Below are positions 1 through 10,685 of a DNA stretch of 64,000 nt, piece by piece. Below the pieces are notes generated by a model that was given only the letters and a program-made list of their open reading frames with translations, was not told the DNA's origin and did no database searches. Source of the stretch: Shimwellia pseudoproteus (lineage in GTDB: Bacteria > Pseudomonadota > Gammaproteobacteria > Enterobacterales > Enterobacteriaceae); contig NZ_WBXP01000008.1 of NCBI RefSeq assembly GCF_016415625.1, forward strand, positions 57,147 to 121,146, read 5' to 3'. The translations under genes were made by a program, and so were the position numbers. The number at the start of each line of letters is the position of its first letter. Position 1 is the stretch's first letter.

Positions 1-1201
1 TGGCGGCCTGGCGTACGGCCAGGGCAACCCGGGCGCCGGTCTGGGTAATATCTTCCCCAAGGACCAGTACCGCATCATAGGATTCGATGTCGCGCAGGGT
101 CGGGGTATGGATACCGCTGTTTTGTAACACGTTGAGCATCAGCTGCAGACGCTGCTGCTCGCCGGCGGCGATACCGGTATAAAAGTTTGCCGCCCCCACC
201 AGTTCACGCAGCGCGAAGTTGCTCTCCACGCTGGCCCGGGGGGAGCCAATACCGATCACTTTTTTCGACTGGCGCAGAATGTCCGCCGCGCCTTGCATGG
301 CCTGATCGGCATTGAGGCTGATCAGATCGTCGCCCCGGCGCTGGATCGGCTGGCGGGGACGGTCTTTGCGGTTGACATAGCCATAACCGAAGCGGCCGCG
401 ATCGCACAGGAAGTAGTGGTTTACGCTGCCGTTGTAACGGTTTTCAATCCGCCGCAGCTCACCGTAGCGCTCACCGGGGCTGGTATTACAGCCAATGGAG
501 CACTGCTGGCAGATGCTGGGAGCAAACTGCATATCCCATTTACGGTTGTAGCGTTCGGAGTGGGTTTTATCGGTAAAGACCCCGGTGGGGCAAATTTCCA
601 CCAGGTTACCGGAGAATTCGCTTTCCAGGGTGCCGTCTTCGGGGCGGCCGAAGTAGACATTATCATGGGCGCCATAGACCCCGAGATCGGTACCGTCGGC
701 GTAGTCTTTGTAGTAACGGACACAGCGGTAGCAGGCGATGCAGCGGTTCATTTCGTGGGAAATAAACGGCCCGAGATCCTGATTACGGTGGGTGCGCTTG
801 GTGAAGCGGTAGCGGCGGAAGCTGTGGCCGGTCATCACCGTCATGTCCTGGAGGTGGCAGTTGCCGCCCTCTTCACAGACCGGGCAGTCGTGGGGGTGGT
901 TGGTCATCAGCCACTCCACCACGCTCTCACGGAACTGCTTCGCTTCACCATCGTCGATGGAGATAAACGTCCCGTCGGCAGCCGGGGTCATGCAGGACAT
1001 CACCAGGCGACCGCGGGTATCTTCCGCGTTCTGATATTGCTTCACCGCACACTGGCGGCAGGCACCCACACTACCGAGGGCGGGATGCCAGCAAAAGTAA
1101 GGAATATCAAGGCCGAGGGACAGACACGCCTGTAGCAGGTTGTCTGCGCCGTTGACCTCATATTCTTTGCCGTCTACATGTATTGTAGCCATAGTCAGCA
1201 T
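1..1201 (-). CDS. nuoG: NADH-quinone oxidoreductase subunit G (partial, N-terminal part)
   Basis: Partial gene: about the first 400 of some 910 residues are present and the rest runs off the left edge. NuoG is the large iron-sulfur subunit of the peripheral arm of complex I and passes electrons from NuoE/F towards NuoI/B. In order, the sequence shows a ferredoxin-like [2Fe-2S] domain ([15 protein letters not shown]), the His/Cys set [12 protein letters not shown], the CIACYRC and CPTG ligands of a [4Fe-4S] cluster, and CQQCSIGC, the start of the extra N7 cluster seen in E. coli NuoG. Two in-frame ATGs are possible. The one at 1201 (MLTMATIH) is preceded by AAGGAAGC and matches the E. coli start; 1192 is the alternative. 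The gene follows nuoF in the operon after about 60 bases. Confidence 0.96.
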   Translation of the reverse strand, partial: MLTMATIHVDGKEYEVNGADNLLQACLSLGLDIPYFCWHPALGSVGACRQCAVKQYQNAEDTRGRLVMSCMTPAADGTFISIDDGEAKQFRESVVEWLMTNHPHDCPVCEEGGNCHLQDMTVMTGHSFRRYRFTKRTHRNQDLGPFISHEMNRCIACYRCVRYYKDYADGTDLGVYGAHDNVYFGRPEDGTLESEFSGNLVEICPTGVFTDKTHSERYNRKWDMQFAPSICQQCSIGCNTSPGERYGELRRIENRYNGSVNHYFLCDRGRFGYGYVNRKDRPRQPIQRRGDDLISLNADQAMQGAADILRQSKKVIGIGSPRASVESNFALRELVGAANFYTGIAAGEQQRLQLMLNVLQNSGIHTPTLRDIESYDAVLVLGEDITQTGARVALAVRQAA

Positions 1202-1261
1202 GCTTCCTTATTATAAGTTTTATGCCTCCCCCGCAGAAAAACCGACGGCAGAGGCCGTATA

Positions 1262-2599
1262 TTACCAGCGTGATTTCAACAAGTTAGGCTGGATGCCCTG
1301 AATGGCATGCAGGTTATTAATGTCCTGTTTGATACCCGCTTCAAACTCGTCGCGGAAGTATTTGATCGCGCTTTGCAGTGGCTCGACGGCACCCGGTGCG
1401 TGGGCACAGAACGTTTTCCCCGGCCCGAGGAAGCGGCACAACTGCTCGAGAGTTTCGATATCCCCGGGTTGCCCTTCCCCACGCTCCAGGGCGCGCAAAA
1501 TTTTCACGCTCCAGGGCAGACCGTCGCGGCAAGGGGTGCACCAGCCACAGGATTCACGGGCAAAAAACTCTTCCAGATTGCGCACCAGTGACACCATGTT
1601 GATCTCGTTATCCACCGCCATGGCCAGGGCAGTCCCCAGACGGCTACCGGCTTTGCCGATGTTTTCAAAATCCATCGGCAAATCGAGGTGTGCCTCGGTC
1701 AGGAAGTCAGTCCCCGCCCCGCCCGGTTGCCAGGCTTTAAATTTAAGGCCGTCACGCATCCCGCCTGCGTAATCTTCGAGGATCTCCCGGGCGGTCACCC
1801 CAAAGGGCAGTTCCCAGAGGCCCGGGTTCTTCACCCGGCCAGAGAAGCCCATCAGTTTGGTGCCGGTATCTTTACAGGCGGAAATCCCCTGGTACCACTC
1901 AACACCGTTGGCGATGATCGCCGGGACGTTGCACAGGGTTTCTACGTTATTGACGCAAGTCGGTTTGCCCCATACGCCGGAGGTCGCCGGGAAAGGCGGC
2001 TTGGATCGCGGGTTGGCCCGGCGCCCTTCCAGGGAGTTAATCAGCGCGGTTTCTTCACCGCAGATATAACGCCCGGCCCCGGTGTGAACAAACAGCTCAA
2101 AATTATGGCCGGTACCGAGGATATTGTTCCCCAGCAGCCCGGCTTCGGTTGCTTCGGCAATGGCGCGGCGCAGGTGCTGGGCCGCTTCAATATACTCACC
2201 GCGCAGGAAGATATAACCGCGCCAGGCTTTCAGGGCCACGCTGCCAATCAGCATCCCTTCGATAAGCAGATGCGGCAGTTGCTCCATCAGCAGGCGGTCT
2301 TTATAGGTGCCCGGCTCCATTTCATCGGCATTACACAGCAGGTAACGGATGTTCATGGATTCGTCTTTCGGCATCAGGCTCCATTTCAGCCCGGTGGAAA
2401 AGCCCGCGCCGCCGCGGCCTTTCAGCCCGGCGTCTTTAACCTGGGCGACTATCTCGTCCGGGGCCATGCTGGTGAGCGCTTTACGGGCGCCTTCGTAGCC
2501 GTTTTTACTGCGATACTCATCCAGCCAGACCGGCTGTTTATCGTCACGCAGACGCCAGGTCAGCGGATGGGTTTCGGCAGTACGCATAATGGTTTTCAT
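1262..2599 (-). CDS. nuoF: NADH-quinone oxidoreductase subunit F (NADH/FMN-binding)
   Basis: NuoF is the NADH dehydrogenase subunit of complex I. It oxidises NADH with FMN and passes electrons through a [4Fe-4S] cluster. The 445-residue protein has the usual length. Visible motifs are the FMN-binding glycine-rich loop [10 protein letters not shown] near residue 60, the NADH/FMN site segment [13 protein letters not shown] near residue 175, and the cluster ligands [12 protein letters not shown] near residue 350 with a further Cys (KTFCAHAPG) about 40 residues later. The start codon overlaps the nuoE stop (ATGA), which implies translational coupling. The protein sits at the tip of the cytoplasmic arm next to NuoE and NuoG. 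Confidence 0.98.
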   Translation of the reverse strand: MKTIMRTAETHPLTWRLRDDKQPVWLDEYRSKNGYEGARKALTSMAPDEIVAQVKDAGLKGRGGAGFSTGLKWSLMPKDESMNIRYLLCNADEMEPGTYKDRLLMEQLPHLLIEGMLIGSVALKAWRGYIFLRGEYIEAAQHLRRAIAEATEAGLLGNNILGTGHNFELFVHTGAGRYICGEETALINSLEGRRANPRSKPPFPATSGVWGKPTCVNNVETLCNVPAIIANGVEWYQGISACKDTGTKLMGFSGRVKNPGLWELPFGVTAREILEDYAGGMRDGLKFKAWQPGGAGTDFLTEAHLDLPMDFENIGKAGSRLGTALAMAVDNEINMVSLVRNLEEFFARESCGWCTPCRDGLPWSVKILRALERGEGQPGDIETLEQLCRFLGPGKTFCAHAPGAVEPLQSAIKYFRDEFEAGIKQDINNLHAIQGIQPNLLKSRW

Positions 2600-3096
2600 T
2601 TGTACTGCTCCAGCAGTTGAGTGATCCCCTCCGGGGTCAGATGGCAGTGGGTGTCGTCATCTACCATCATCACCGGTCCTTTGTCGCAATTGCCCAGGCA
2701 GCAGGTGGGCAGCAGGGTAAAGCGCCCGTCAAAGGTGGTCTGGCCGGGTTTTATCTTTAACTGGCTTTCAAGGGCAGACTGAATCCCCTGGAACCCGGTG
2801 ATATGGCACACCACGCTGTCGCAATAGCGGATCACATGGCGCCCCACCGGCTGGCGGAAAATTTGGCTGTAAAACGTGGCCACCCCTTCGACATCGCTGG
2901 CCGGGATCCCCAGCACATCGGCGATGGCGTGGATGGCGCCATCAGGCACCCAGCCGCGCTGTTTCTGAACAATTTTCAGCGCTTCGATGGACGCCGCGCG
3001 CGGGTCCTCGTAGTGGTGTATTTCGTGCTCGATGGCCTCACGCTCTGCCGCACTCAGCTCAAAAGCCCCGGTTTGTGGTTGTTGATTCTCGTGCAT
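2596..3096 (-). CDS. nuoE: NADH-quinone oxidoreductase subunit E ([2Fe-2S])
   Basis: NuoE is the 24-kDa thioredoxin-fold subunit of complex I and carries the off-pathway [2Fe-2S] cluster N1a next to the FMN of NuoF. The 166 residues match the family length. The four cluster cysteines are visible as CDSVVC near residues 92-97 and CCLGNC near 132-137. The N-terminal half is the helical bundle typical of the family. It lies two bases after nuoCD and overlaps nuoF by four bases, so the three genes form a tightly coupled block of the operon. Confidence 0.98.
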   Translation of the reverse strand: MHENQQPQTGAFELSAAEREAIEHEIHHYEDPRAASIEALKIVQKQRGWVPDGAIHAIADVLGIPASDVEGVATFYSQIFRQPVGRHVIRYCDSVVCHITGFQGIQSALESQLKIKPGQTTFDGRFTLLPTCCLGNCDKGPVMMVDDDTHCHLTPEGITQLLEQYK

Positions 3097-3098
3097 AG

Positions 3099-4910
3099 TT
3101 AGCGGTCCACGTCTGACATAACAAAATCGATACTGCCCAGGTAGACAATCAGGTCCGATACCAGGCTGCCGCGGATCGCCGACGGAATTTGCTGCAAGTG
3201 CGCAAAGCTCGGGGTGCGAATCCGGGTGCGGTAGCTCATGGTGCTGCCATCGCTGGTCAGGTAGTAACTGTTGATCCCTTTAGTGGCCTCGATCATCTGG
3301 AAGGATTCGTTGGCCGGCATCACCGGGCCCCAGGAGACCTGGAGGAAGTGAGTGATCAGGGTTTCAATGTGCTGCAAAGTGCGCTCTTTAGGCGGCGGCG
3401 TAGTCAGCGGATGATCCGCTTTAAACGGCCCGGCAGGCATATTTTTATAGCACTGCTCCAGAATGCGCAGGCTCTGGCGTAACTCTTCCACTTTGAGCAT
3501 CACCCGGGTGTAGCAGTCGCTGACGCCTCCCCCCACCGGGATTTCAAAGTCAAAGTTCTGGTAACCAGAGTACGGGCGCGCTTTACGCACGTCGAAGTCG
3601 ATACCGGCGGCGCGTAATCCGGCCCCGGTGGTGCCCCAGGCCAGCGCTTCTTGTGCGGTGTACGCAGCAACCCCCTGGGAACGGCCTTTGAGGATGGTGT
3701 TACGCAGCGCGGCTTTTTCATAAGAGTCGAGGCGCTTTGGCATCCAGTCGAGGAACTCGCGCAGCAGGCGCTCCCAGCCTTTTGGCAGGTCATGGGCAAC
3801 ACCGCCGATGCGGAACCAGGCCGGGTGCATACGGAACCCTGTAATCGCTTCCACTAAATCGTAAATTTTCTGACGATCGGTAAAGGCGAAGAACACCGGG
3901 GTCATGGCCCCAACGTCCTGAATGAAAGTGGAGATGTACAGCAAGTGGCTGTTGATGCGGAACAGCTCAGAGAGCATCACGCGGATCACCTCAACGCGCT
4001 CCGGCACCACAATCCCGGCCAGCTTCTCAACCGCCAGCACATAAGGCATTTCGTTGACACAGCCGCCGAGGTATTCAATCCGGTCGGTATAGGGAATGTA
4101 GCTGTGCCAGGACTGGCGCTCGCCCATTTTTTCCGCACCGCGGTGGTGATAGCCGATATCCGGCACACAGTTGACTATCTCTTCACCGTCCAGCTGCAGG
4201 ATAATACGGAATGCACCGTGGGCTGACGGGTGGTTCGGGCCGAGGTTCAGGAACATGAAATCTTCATTTTCGCTGCTGCGCTTCATGCCCCACTCTTCCG
4301 GCTTGAAGGTCAGCGCTTCCATCTCCAGATCTTCTTTTTGCTTCGTCAGCTCAAAGGGATCGAATTCTGTGGCCCGGGCCGGGTAGTCTTTACGCAGCGG
4401 GTGACCTTCCCAGGTCTTCGGCATCATGATGCGCGTCAGATGGGGGTGCCCGGTAAAGGTGATACCAAACATTTCCCAGGTCTCACGCTCATACCAGTTA
4501 GCGTTAGGGTACAGTTTGGTAAACGTGGCCACGTTAAGATCGTTTTCGGACAGCGCCACCTTCAGCATGATGTCGCGGTTACGATCAATCGAGATCAGGT
4601 GGTAGAACACCGAAAAGTCCGCCGCGGGTAATCCTTCCCGGTGCGAACGCAGGCGTTCATCCATACCGTGTAAGTCGAACAGCATGGAGTAAGGTTTGGG
4701 CAACTTACGCAGAAAGTCCCCGACTTCCAGCAGTTGTTCCCGTTTCACCCAGACCACCGGGAAACCGGTGCGGGTTGACTGGATGGTAAAGGCATCCGGC
4801 CCGAAACGATTACGCAGTTCGCCAATCACCGGATCATCAAGATGATCGCGGTTTTGCCATGCGGGCTGTGCAGCGTCTTGCGCAGTTAAGTCGGTCATAG
4901 TGTTCACCAT
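3099..4910 (-). CDS. nuoC: NADH-quinone oxidoreductase subunit C/D fusion
   Basis: This is the fused NuoCD subunit typical of gamma-proteobacteria (603 residues here, about 600 in E. coli). Residues 1 to about 190 are NuoC (30-kDa subunit); the block [16 protein letters not shown] is its signature. From about residue 210 the protein is NuoD (49-kDa subunit), related to the large subunit of NiFe hydrogenases, with [15 protein letters not shown] and the catalytic region [16 protein letters not shown]. NuoD and NuoB together form the quinone-binding pocket. The gene follows nuoB after 91 bases, the longest gap inside this operon. The start [10 protein letters not shown] matches the E. coli start. 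Confidence 0.98.
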   Translation of the reverse strand: MVNTMTDLTAQDAAQPAWQNRDHLDDPVIGELRNRFGPDAFTIQSTRTGFPVVWVKREQLLEVGDFLRKLPKPYSMLFDLHGMDERLRSHREGLPAADFSVFYHLISIDRNRDIMLKVALSENDLNVATFTKLYPNANWYERETWEMFGITFTGHPHLTRIMMPKTWEGHPLRKDYPARATEFDPFELTKQKEDLEMEALTFKPEEWGMKRSSENEDFMFLNLGPNHPSAHGAFRIILQLDGEEIVNCVPDIGYHHRGAEKMGERQSWHSYIPYTDRIEYLGGCVNEMPYVLAVEKLAGIVVPERVEVIRVMLSELFRINSHLLYISTFIQDVGAMTPVFFAFTDRQKIYDLVEAITGFRMHPAWFRIGGVAHDLPKGWERLLREFLDWMPKRLDSYEKAALRNTILKGRSQGVAAYTAQEALAWGTTGAGLRAAGIDFDVRKARPYSGYQNFDFEIPVGGGVSDCYTRVMLKVEELRQSLRILEQCYKNMPAGPFKADHPLTTPPPKERTLQHIETLITHFLQVSWGPVMPANESFQMIEATKGINSYYLTSDGSTMSYRTRIRTPSFAHLQQIPSAIRGSLVSDLIVYLGSIDFVMSDVDR

Positions 4911-5001
4911 TGCAAATAAATTCCGTGGTGACTGCAGACAGTGACTTCGCGTTAGTCGTTATTGGTGTGCGAAGCGTCGGCTCACGTCTGTCAGGCGCAA
5001 A

Positions 5002-5676
5002 TCAAATTTCGTCAGGGGTACGCAGGTTTTTCACCGCAATACGCTCGCCGCGTTTACGGGCTTTCTCCGACTGCATATTGGCCCGGTAAACCCCCTGGTC
5101 GCCAACCACCCAGGAGAGCGGACGGCGTTCCTTACCAATAGACTCCTGCAGCAGCATCAGCGCCTGCATGTAAGCCTCAGGGCGCGGCGGGCAGCCAGGA
5201 ATATACACATCGACAGGCAGGAATTTATCCACCCCCTGCACCACCGAATAGATGTCGTACATGCCGCCAGAGTTGGCGCACGCCCCCATCGAGATAACCC
5301 ATTTGGGTTCCAGCATCTGGTCATACAGGCGCTGAATGACCGGGGCCATCTTGGTAAAGCAGGTACCGGCAACCACCATCAAATCCGCCTGACGCGGTGA
5401 GGCACGCAACACTTCGGCACCAAAACGCGCTACATCGTGGACCGCCGTAAACGAGGTCACCATCTCCACATAGCAACAGGACAGACCAAAGTTATAAGGC
5501 CAGATCGAGTTTTTACGCCCCCAGTTCACCATGTCATGCAGGGCGTGTTCGAGTTTGCCCATGTACACGCTGCGATTAACCTGCTGCTCAAGAGGATCGG
5601 TAACAATCTCTTGTTTTTGCAGGGGATAACGGTCATTGTCACCGTCGGGATCTATGCGGGTTAGCGTATAGTCCAT
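5002..5676 (-). CDS. nuoB: NADH-quinone oxidoreductase subunit B (cluster N2)
   Basis: NuoB carries cluster N2, the last [4Fe-4S] centre of complex I and the direct electron donor to quinone. The sequence shows the tandem cysteine pair in [10 protein letters not shown] near residue 63, the third ligand in GTCFTKMAP near residue 129 and the fourth in [13 protein letters not shown] near residue 158. The length of 224 residues is close to the 220 of E. coli; the few extra residues are in the charged C-terminal tail. It lies between nuoA and nuoCD and contacts NuoD. Confidence 0.98.
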   Translation of the reverse strand: MDYTLTRIDPDGDNDRYPLQKQEIVTDPLEQQVNRSVYMGKLEHALHDMVNWGRKNSIWPYNFGLSCCYVEMVTSFTAVHDVARFGAEVLRASPRQADLMVVAGTCFTKMAPVIQRLYDQMLEPKWVISMGACANSGGMYDIYSVVQGVDKFLPVDVYIPGCPPRPEAYMQALMLLQESIGKERRPLSWVVGDQGVYRANMQSEKARKRGERIAVKNLRTPDEI

Positions 5677-5698
5677 CTTTTTGCCTCACTGGATTTTT

Positions 5699-6145
5699 TT
5701 AGTGCGTATCACGATTCGTGTGACTGTCGATTTCCGGGTTCATCAATTCGCGGCGCGAACGAACTGGTGTCCAGTCAAGGGCACCAATGCGCACCAGATA
5801 AACCAGACCGGCCAGCAGCACAAAGATAAAAATGGCCGCCTCGGCAAAGCCCACCCAACCGCTTTCGCGGATTGATGTTGCCCAGGCGTAGAGAAAGAGC
5901 GCTTCCACATCGAAGATGACGAAAAACATCGCCACCAGATAGAACTTAGCAGACAGGCGCAGACGGGCTGATCCCACAGAATCAATGCCCGATTCGAAAG
6001 GGGTGTTTTTGTGTCGCGCTTTCGCCCGGCCGCCCAGGAACCAGGCCCCGGCGAGCATCAGGCAACACAGGCCAATGGCGACGACAAGAAAGACAGCAAA
6101 TGCCCAGTGGTGGGCGACGACTTCAATAGTTGTTGACATACGCAT
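5699..6145 (-). CDS. nuoA: NADH-quinone oxidoreductase subunit A
   Basis: NuoA is a small membrane subunit near the quinone entry site of complex I and the first gene of the nuo operon. The 148 residues contain three hydrophobic stretches (about 15-38, 70-90 and 98-120) that fit the three-helix family topology. The loop after the first helix holds the family segment [12 protein letters not shown] near residue 50. The start [14 protein letters not shown] matches the E. coli protein. The long gap upstream is the operon promoter region. Confidence 0.97.
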   Translation of the reverse strand: MRMSTTIEVVAHHWAFAVFLVVAIGLCCLMLAGAWFLGGRAKARHKNTPFESGIDSVGSARLRLSAKFYLVAMFFVIFDVEALFLYAWATSIRESGWVGFAEAAIFIFVLLAGLVYLVRIGALDWTPVRSRRELMNPEIDSHTNRDTH

Positions 6146-6685
6146 TGCTTACTCATCAAAAGTGGTCCGACAACACTGCTCTTACACGGCAGATACACAC
6201 CACATCGATTCAAGGGGAGGAATAACACACCTGAAGCGTCATCCAAAGTCCGGCCAGGATGGCAAAGTGCTGGCGTTTTTACTCCTTTCTATAACCTTTT
6301 GTCAACTTAAACAAAAGTATCTTAACATTAGTTTACAACGACCAATTCTTTATTAACATTTAATGTCAATCACGGCAGATTATCGCGAGCCGCATCACCG
6401 ACGGCGCAGAGATGAATCGAGTCCGTAATCGGACAAATGTTAATCGCCTGCTTATTTTGGCAGGAAAATCATCCTGAGTATCCCCCCATGAAGGGGTATT
6501 TTCATGATCTGTGACACGCTTTTGTTAATTAACATAAAAAATAATCAACAAAAAACATCACATCTTAACACGGAGAGCGGTTCTCACGCCGGAATGTGAT
6601 AACCATACAAAATTCGCACCATTAGCATACTCACTATTAACCCTACAGTGTGTATGCCCTGGCCATAAATGTGACTCAGGGTGTA
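6146..6685 (-). promoter_or_regulatory. nuo operon promoter region with candidate ArcA boxes
   Basis: This is an AT-rich gene-free stretch upstream of nuoA. On the minus strand, TGACATTAAATGTTA (6354-6368 on the plus strand) resembles the ArcA box GTTAATTAAATGTTA, and a weaker copy (TTAACATTAGTTTAC, near 6332-6346) lies next to it. ArcA repression of nuo is established in E. coli. The boxes here are called by eye, and I could not place a firm -10/-35 pair. I found no credible open reading frame in the region. Confidence 0.45.
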
Positions 6686-6730
6686 AAAATGGGCATCAGA
6701 TGATGTTTTTTTCATCAGACGCCCATTTTT
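6686..6730 (-). terminator. Intrinsic terminator of lrhA
   Basis: On the minus strand, GGGCGTCTGATG pairs with CATCTGATGCCC (one wobble, one mismatch) and is followed by TTTTT. It lies about 40 bases after the lrhA stop and separates lrhA from nuo. A T-run on the other side would let it work in both directions. Confidence 0.8.
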
Positions 6731-6767
6731 GTTTATGAAGTGTTACTGACGGGGCGGCACCAAACGC

Positions 6768-7700
6768 CTATTTATCATCGGCAGTGCAGGCCACAGCCGC
6801 ATCGCCGGAGACGATATCCATCTCCGGGTATGGCGCATCGGCATTTTGCATAGCGTAGAAAATCGCTTCCGCCAGTTCGTTTTCTGCCCCGGGTAAGCGG
6901 CACAACAGATAACGGGTGTCCGGTAAGGTGGGTAAACCGTCACTGCTACTCAGCACCCGTAAATCCGGGCTCATCATCTCTACCGGGCGGGCGGTGATCC
7001 CCAGGCCCGCTTTCACGGCGGCGCGTACGGCGGCGAGTGTCGAGGCAACATACGCAATTCGCCAGGGAATATTATTGGCATTCAGGTGGTCGATAATCAT
7101 CCCCCGGTATGCGCTGGGTTCATCCATCAGTACCAGCGGCACGGTCTCCCCCTTCTGGTAGCTGAAATCCGCAGAGCAATACCACAGGGTTGGTGAGGTG
7201 CGCAGCACCATGGATTCAGCGCCTTCGGGCTTGGTCGTTGTCACCACCAGATTGACTTCTTTGTCATTGAGCATTTCGCTTAAATACGGGTTACGTTTCA
7301 CCCGTACATCCAGCGCCAGCTTGGGATATACCGAGCTCACCCGGCTGAGGACAAAGGGTAGGATAGTATCCGCAGACTCATCGGACGCGCCGATATTCAG
7401 GACACCCTGGAGGTTGTTAAACATTAACGATGCGCAGGCTTCATCGTTAAAGCGCAGAATTTTACGGGCATAGCCCAGTAACTGAATACCGTGTTCGGTT
7501 AACAGTTTATTGCGGCCGTGGCGGGCAAACAGCTCTTTGCCCACTAGCTGCTCCAGACGCTGCATCTGCTGACTAACGGCCGACTGGGTGCGGCACACCG
7601 CGGCGGCAGCGGCGGCGAAGGTATTGAGATCGGCAACAGCAACAAAGGTCCTGAGAAGGTCGAGATCAAGGTTCAGAATCGGACGATTAGTGTTAATCAT
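6768..7700 (-). CDS. lrhA: LysR-family regulator LrhA
   Basis: LrhA is a LysR-type transcription factor that in E. coli represses flhDC (motility), type 1 fimbriae and rpoS translation. The 310-residue protein begins with a winged helix-turn-helix: [18 protein letters not shown], then the recognition region [15 protein letters not shown] near residues 37-51. The C-terminal two-thirds is the periplasmic-binding-like effector domain. The first 140 residues are nearly identical to E. coli LrhA, while the C-terminal 40 diverge. Its position directly upstream of the nuo operon in the same orientation is the conserved enterobacterial arrangement. A 1-kb AT-rich region upstream probably holds its promoter and a long leader. 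Confidence 0.96.
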   Translation of the reverse strand: MINTNRPILNLDLDLLRTFVAVADLNTFAAAAAAVCRTQSAVSQQMQRLEQLVGKELFARHGRNKLLTEHGIQLLGYARKILRFNDEACASLMFNNLQGVLNIGASDESADTILPFVLSRVSSVYPKLALDVRVKRNPYLSEMLNDKEVNLVVTTTKPEGAESMVLRTSPTLWYCSADFSYQKGETVPLVLMDEPSAYRGMIIDHLNANNIPWRIAYVASTLAAVRAAVKAGLGITARPVEMMSPDLRVLSSSDGLPTLPDTRYLLCRLPGAENELAEAIFYAMQNADAPYPEMDIVSGDAAVACTADDK

Positions 7701-8705
7701 AGTTTTATATTCTCGTAGGTTGCTCTACGGAGCTGCCTCCGGTTCTATTGCATAAAAAAATTAAGCAATTCCATTTGAAGCAAGCTTCCATCCTGGTTTG
7801 ATCTGCGGATAAGCAGATTATAATCAGCCAGAGTCCCTGCGGTTACACAGAGGTATTATGGCGCTATGGTTTATTCAGAATAATATCGACTGTCACCAGT
7901 ACGTAATTAATCCTAAACAGGATAATCAATAGCGTAATTAATCATCAGGCTATTTTCACCTTGTAAATAAAATCAGGTAATACGATAGTATTAATTAGTT
8001 AAGCAGGGTTGTGCCTAATCCCACGGAAGATAAACCGTAGCCCAGGAGTAATAACATATATTTGTAAAAAAATACCCAGCAAGCGATGGAGAACGCTGCG
8101 TCCTGATCGACGCTGAGACAAAATCGTCAGGATAATGACAACATCTTATCTCAAATTTACTATTCGTTTAAGTTTTATTGCGAATAATCTGATCTCTTTC
8201 TCCTTTTAAAGCAGTGCCAGTTGTGGAATTGATGGTTAATATAACCATTTAGCCCATTTAACATATCATTTAAAAACGTTATACATACATTTATAACCAC
8301 AAATCAAAATACTTATTAATGACTCACCATACTTGTTAACAACGCCATCAAAAATACCCGCATGGCAACAATAAAATATTTATATTTAATAAATTAAATT
8401 AAAGAGTTTTCATCCACAATATATTAACGAAGGAAAACTATTAATCTGTTAAAATCTCTCAGACCAGTAAAAAATGCAGTATTAAAACACTATTCCGATA
8501 AATTATTGTTTATTTTAAAATATTATCACCGGCAGATACTCATCGGACCAAAAGTAATGCTTATGGTGCGTTAGTGATAAAGGATATCAAGGTTTATTAA
8601 AACACCCCCCGTTTTTGGTCTTTCAAAGCGCCAAACACAGTAGTACATTGTCAGTGGCGCCCTTCCACGGCAGGAAGCGGGCGAGAACAATAAAGGTTGA
8701 GAGTG
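7701..8705. other. Gene-free AT-rich region between lrhA and alaA
   Basis: This is about 1 kb of strongly AT-rich DNA between the divergent lrhA and alaA genes. I see no open reading frame with coding character, no tRNA and no clear intrinsic terminator. It must hold the promoters of both genes. The AT-richness suggests curved DNA or H-NS binding, but that is inference. Confidence 0.6.
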
Positions 8706-9920
8706 ATGTCCCCTATCGAAAAATCCAGCAAATTAGATAACGTCTGTTATGACATCCGTGGACCGGTGCTGAAAGAAGCAAAACGCCTCGAAGAAGAAGG
8801 CAATAAGGTTCTGAAACTGAATATCGGCAACCCCGCCCCGTTTGGTTTTGAAGCCCCGGACGAAATCGTGGTCGATGTATTGCGTAATCTGCCCACGGCC
8901 CAGGGCTACTGTGACTCCAAAGGCCTTTATTCGGCCCGCAAAGCCATTATGCAGCACTACCAGGCCCGGGGAATGCGCGACGTTACCGTTGAAGACATCT
9001 ATATAGGTAATGGTGTTTCCGAGCTTATCGTGCAGGCCATGCAGGCCTTGCTCAATAGCGGCGATGAAATGCTGGTGCCGGCGCCGGACTATCCGTTATG
9101 GACGGCGGCCGTGTCGCTGTCGGGCGGTAAAGCGGTACATTATATGTGCGACGAATCCGCCGGATGGTTCCCGGATCTGGAGGATATTCGCGCCAAAATC
9201 ACCCCCCGTACCCGGGGTATCGTGATTATTAACCCGAATAACCCCACCGGGGCCGTTTACTCTAAAGAACTGCTGATGGAGATAGTTGAGATAGCCCGCC
9301 AGCACAACCTGATTATTTTTGCCGACGAAATCTACGACAAAATTCTCTATGACGCGGCCCAGCACCACTCGATCGCTGCCCTCGCCCCGGACTTACTGAC
9401 CATCACCTTTAATGGTCTGTCAAAAACCTATCGCGTGGCGGGCTTCCGCCAGGGCTGGATGGTGCTTAGCGGGCCGAAGAAACACGCCAAAGGCTACATT
9501 GAAGGGCTGGATATGCTCTCGTCAATGCGTCTGTGCGCCAACGTGCCGACCCAGCACGCTATCCAGACCGCCCTCGGCGGTTACCAGAGCATCAGTGAAT
9601 TTATCGCCCCCGGCGGCCGTTTATACGAACAGCGCAACCGGGCCTGGGAACTGATCAACGATATTCCCGGGGTGAGCTGTGTTAAACCCCAGGGGGCGTT
9701 GTATATGTTCCCGCGCATTGATGCCAAAAAATTCAATATTCATGATGACCAGAAGCTGGTGCTGGATTTCCTGCTCCAGGAGAAAGTGCTGCTGGTTCAG
9801 GGCACGGCATTTAACTGGCCGTGGCCGGATCACGTGCGGATTGTCACCCTGCCGCGGATAGACGATTTGGATATGGCAATCCACAAATTTGGCCGTTTCC
9901 TGTCGGGCTACCACCAATAG
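8706..9920 (+). CDS. alaA: Glutamate-pyruvate aminotransferase AlaA
   Basis: AlaA makes L-alanine from pyruvate and glutamate and is a main alanine-forming transaminase in E. coli. It is a class I/II PLP-dependent aminotransferase (fold type I). The PLP lysine is K240 in NGLSKTYRVAG. NPNNPTGAVY near residue 177 and the conserved DEIYD near 207 also mark the cofactor site. The start is placed at the ATG giving MSPIEKSSK, as in E. coli; an upstream in-frame TTG would add three residues. The protein has 404 residues against 405 in E. coli and stands alone on the plus strand. Confidence 0.96.
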   Translation: MSPIEKSSKLDNVCYDIRGPVLKEAKRLEEEGNKVLKLNIGNPAPFGFEAPDEIVVDVLRNLPTAQGYCDSKGLYSARKAIMQHYQARGMRDVTVEDIYIGNGVSELIVQAMQALLNSGDEMLVPAPDYPLWTAAVSLSGGKAVHYMCDESAGWFPDLEDIRAKITPRTRGIVIINPNNPTGAVYSKELLMEIVEIARQHNLIIFADEIYDKILYDAAQHHSIAALAPDLLTITFNGLSKTYRVAGFRQGWMVLSGPKKHAKGYIEGLDMLSSMRLCANVPTQHAIQTALGGYQSISEFIAPGGRLYEQRNRAWELINDIPGVSCVKPQGALYMFPRIDAKKFNIHDDQKLVLDFLLQEKVLLVQGTAFNWPWPDHVRIVTLPRIDDLDMAIHKFGRFLSGYHQ

Positions 9921-10045
9921 TCACTCAACCACTGCGGGGGAAGCGTTGCCTCTTCCCCCCACTTCCCGCACACTATTGCCCCTGAGAGCACCTGCTTTCG
10001 TGATAACCCTCGCGGTACTATCCTTTACGGTATGAGAGAGACATC

Positions 10046-10645
10046 ATGAGTGAGAGCCACTTCTTCGCCTATTTATCCCGGTTAAAGCTGATTAGCCGCT
10101 GGCCGCTGATGCGCAACGTGCGTATTGAAAATGTCCAGGAACACAGCCTGCAGGTGGCCATGGTGGCCCACGCCCTGGCGATTATCAAAAACCGAATTTA
10201 TCAGGGTAACGTGAACGCCGAGCGCATTGCGCTGCTGGCCATGTACCACGACGCCAGTGAAGTGCTGACCGGCGACCTGCCCACCCCGGTAAAATACTTC
10301 AATAGCCAGATTGCCCACGAATACAAAGCCATTGAAGAGATTGCCCGGCAAAAACTGATAACCATGGTGCCGGAAGCACTGCGTGATGCCTTCGCCCCGC
10401 TGATCGACGAGCAGCAATTTAGCGAAGAAGAAAAAGCGCTGGTTAAGCAGGCAGATGCCCTGTGCGCCTATCTGAAATGCCTGGAGGAACTGGCCGCCGG
10501 TAATAATGAATTCCGGCTGGCGAAGACCCGGCTGGAAAAGACCCTCGCCGCCCGGCGCAGCGATGAAATGGACTATTTTATGCAGGTTTTTGTGCCCAGC
10601 TTTGAGCTGTCCCTCGACGAAATGAACGATAACTCACCGCTGTAA
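10046..10645 (+). CDS. yfbR: 5'-deoxynucleotidase YfbR
   Basis: YfbR is an HD-domain phosphohydrolase that removes the 5' phosphate from deoxyribonucleoside monophosphates and is used in thymidylate synthesis and salvage. The metal-binding HD residues are visible as H33 (QEHSLQ), H68-D69 (MYHDASE) and an Asp near 137 (KQADALC). The length of 199 residues is the family length. The gene is monocistronic and converges on yfbS, with a strong hairpin between them. Confidence 0.96.
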   Translation: MSESHFFAYLSRLKLISRWPLMRNVRIENVQEHSLQVAMVAHALAIIKNRIYQGNVNAERIALLAMYHDASEVLTGDLPTPVKYFNSQIAHEYKAIEEIARQKLITMVPEALRDAFAPLIDEQQFSEEEKALVKQADALCAYLKCLEELAAGNNEFRLAKTRLEKTLAARRSDEMDYFMQVFVPSFELSLDEMNDNSPL

Positions 10646-10652
10646 TCCCCTA

Positions 10653-10679
10653 CCAGGGCGCAGACCCGCTGCGCCCTGG
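10653..10679. terminator. Hairpin between convergent yfbR and yfbS
   Basis: This is a perfect 11-bp stem, CCAGGGCGCAG / CTGCGCCCTGG, with a five-base loop, placed between the two stop codons. There is no T-run on either side, so it may slow or protect transcripts more than end them on its own. Confidence 0.6.
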
Positions 10680-10685
10680 TGGTTA

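Noticed and set aside
293..1135. A 280-codon open frame on the plus strand opposite nuoG
   Set aside because: It lies wholly antisense to the conserved NuoG sequence, has no recognisable product, and has the Ala/Val/Gly-rich look of an antisense shadow in GC-rich DNA.
1688..2620. A 310-codon open frame opposite nuoF
   Set aside because: It is fully antisense to nuoF, with no ribosome-binding site and no recognisable domain.
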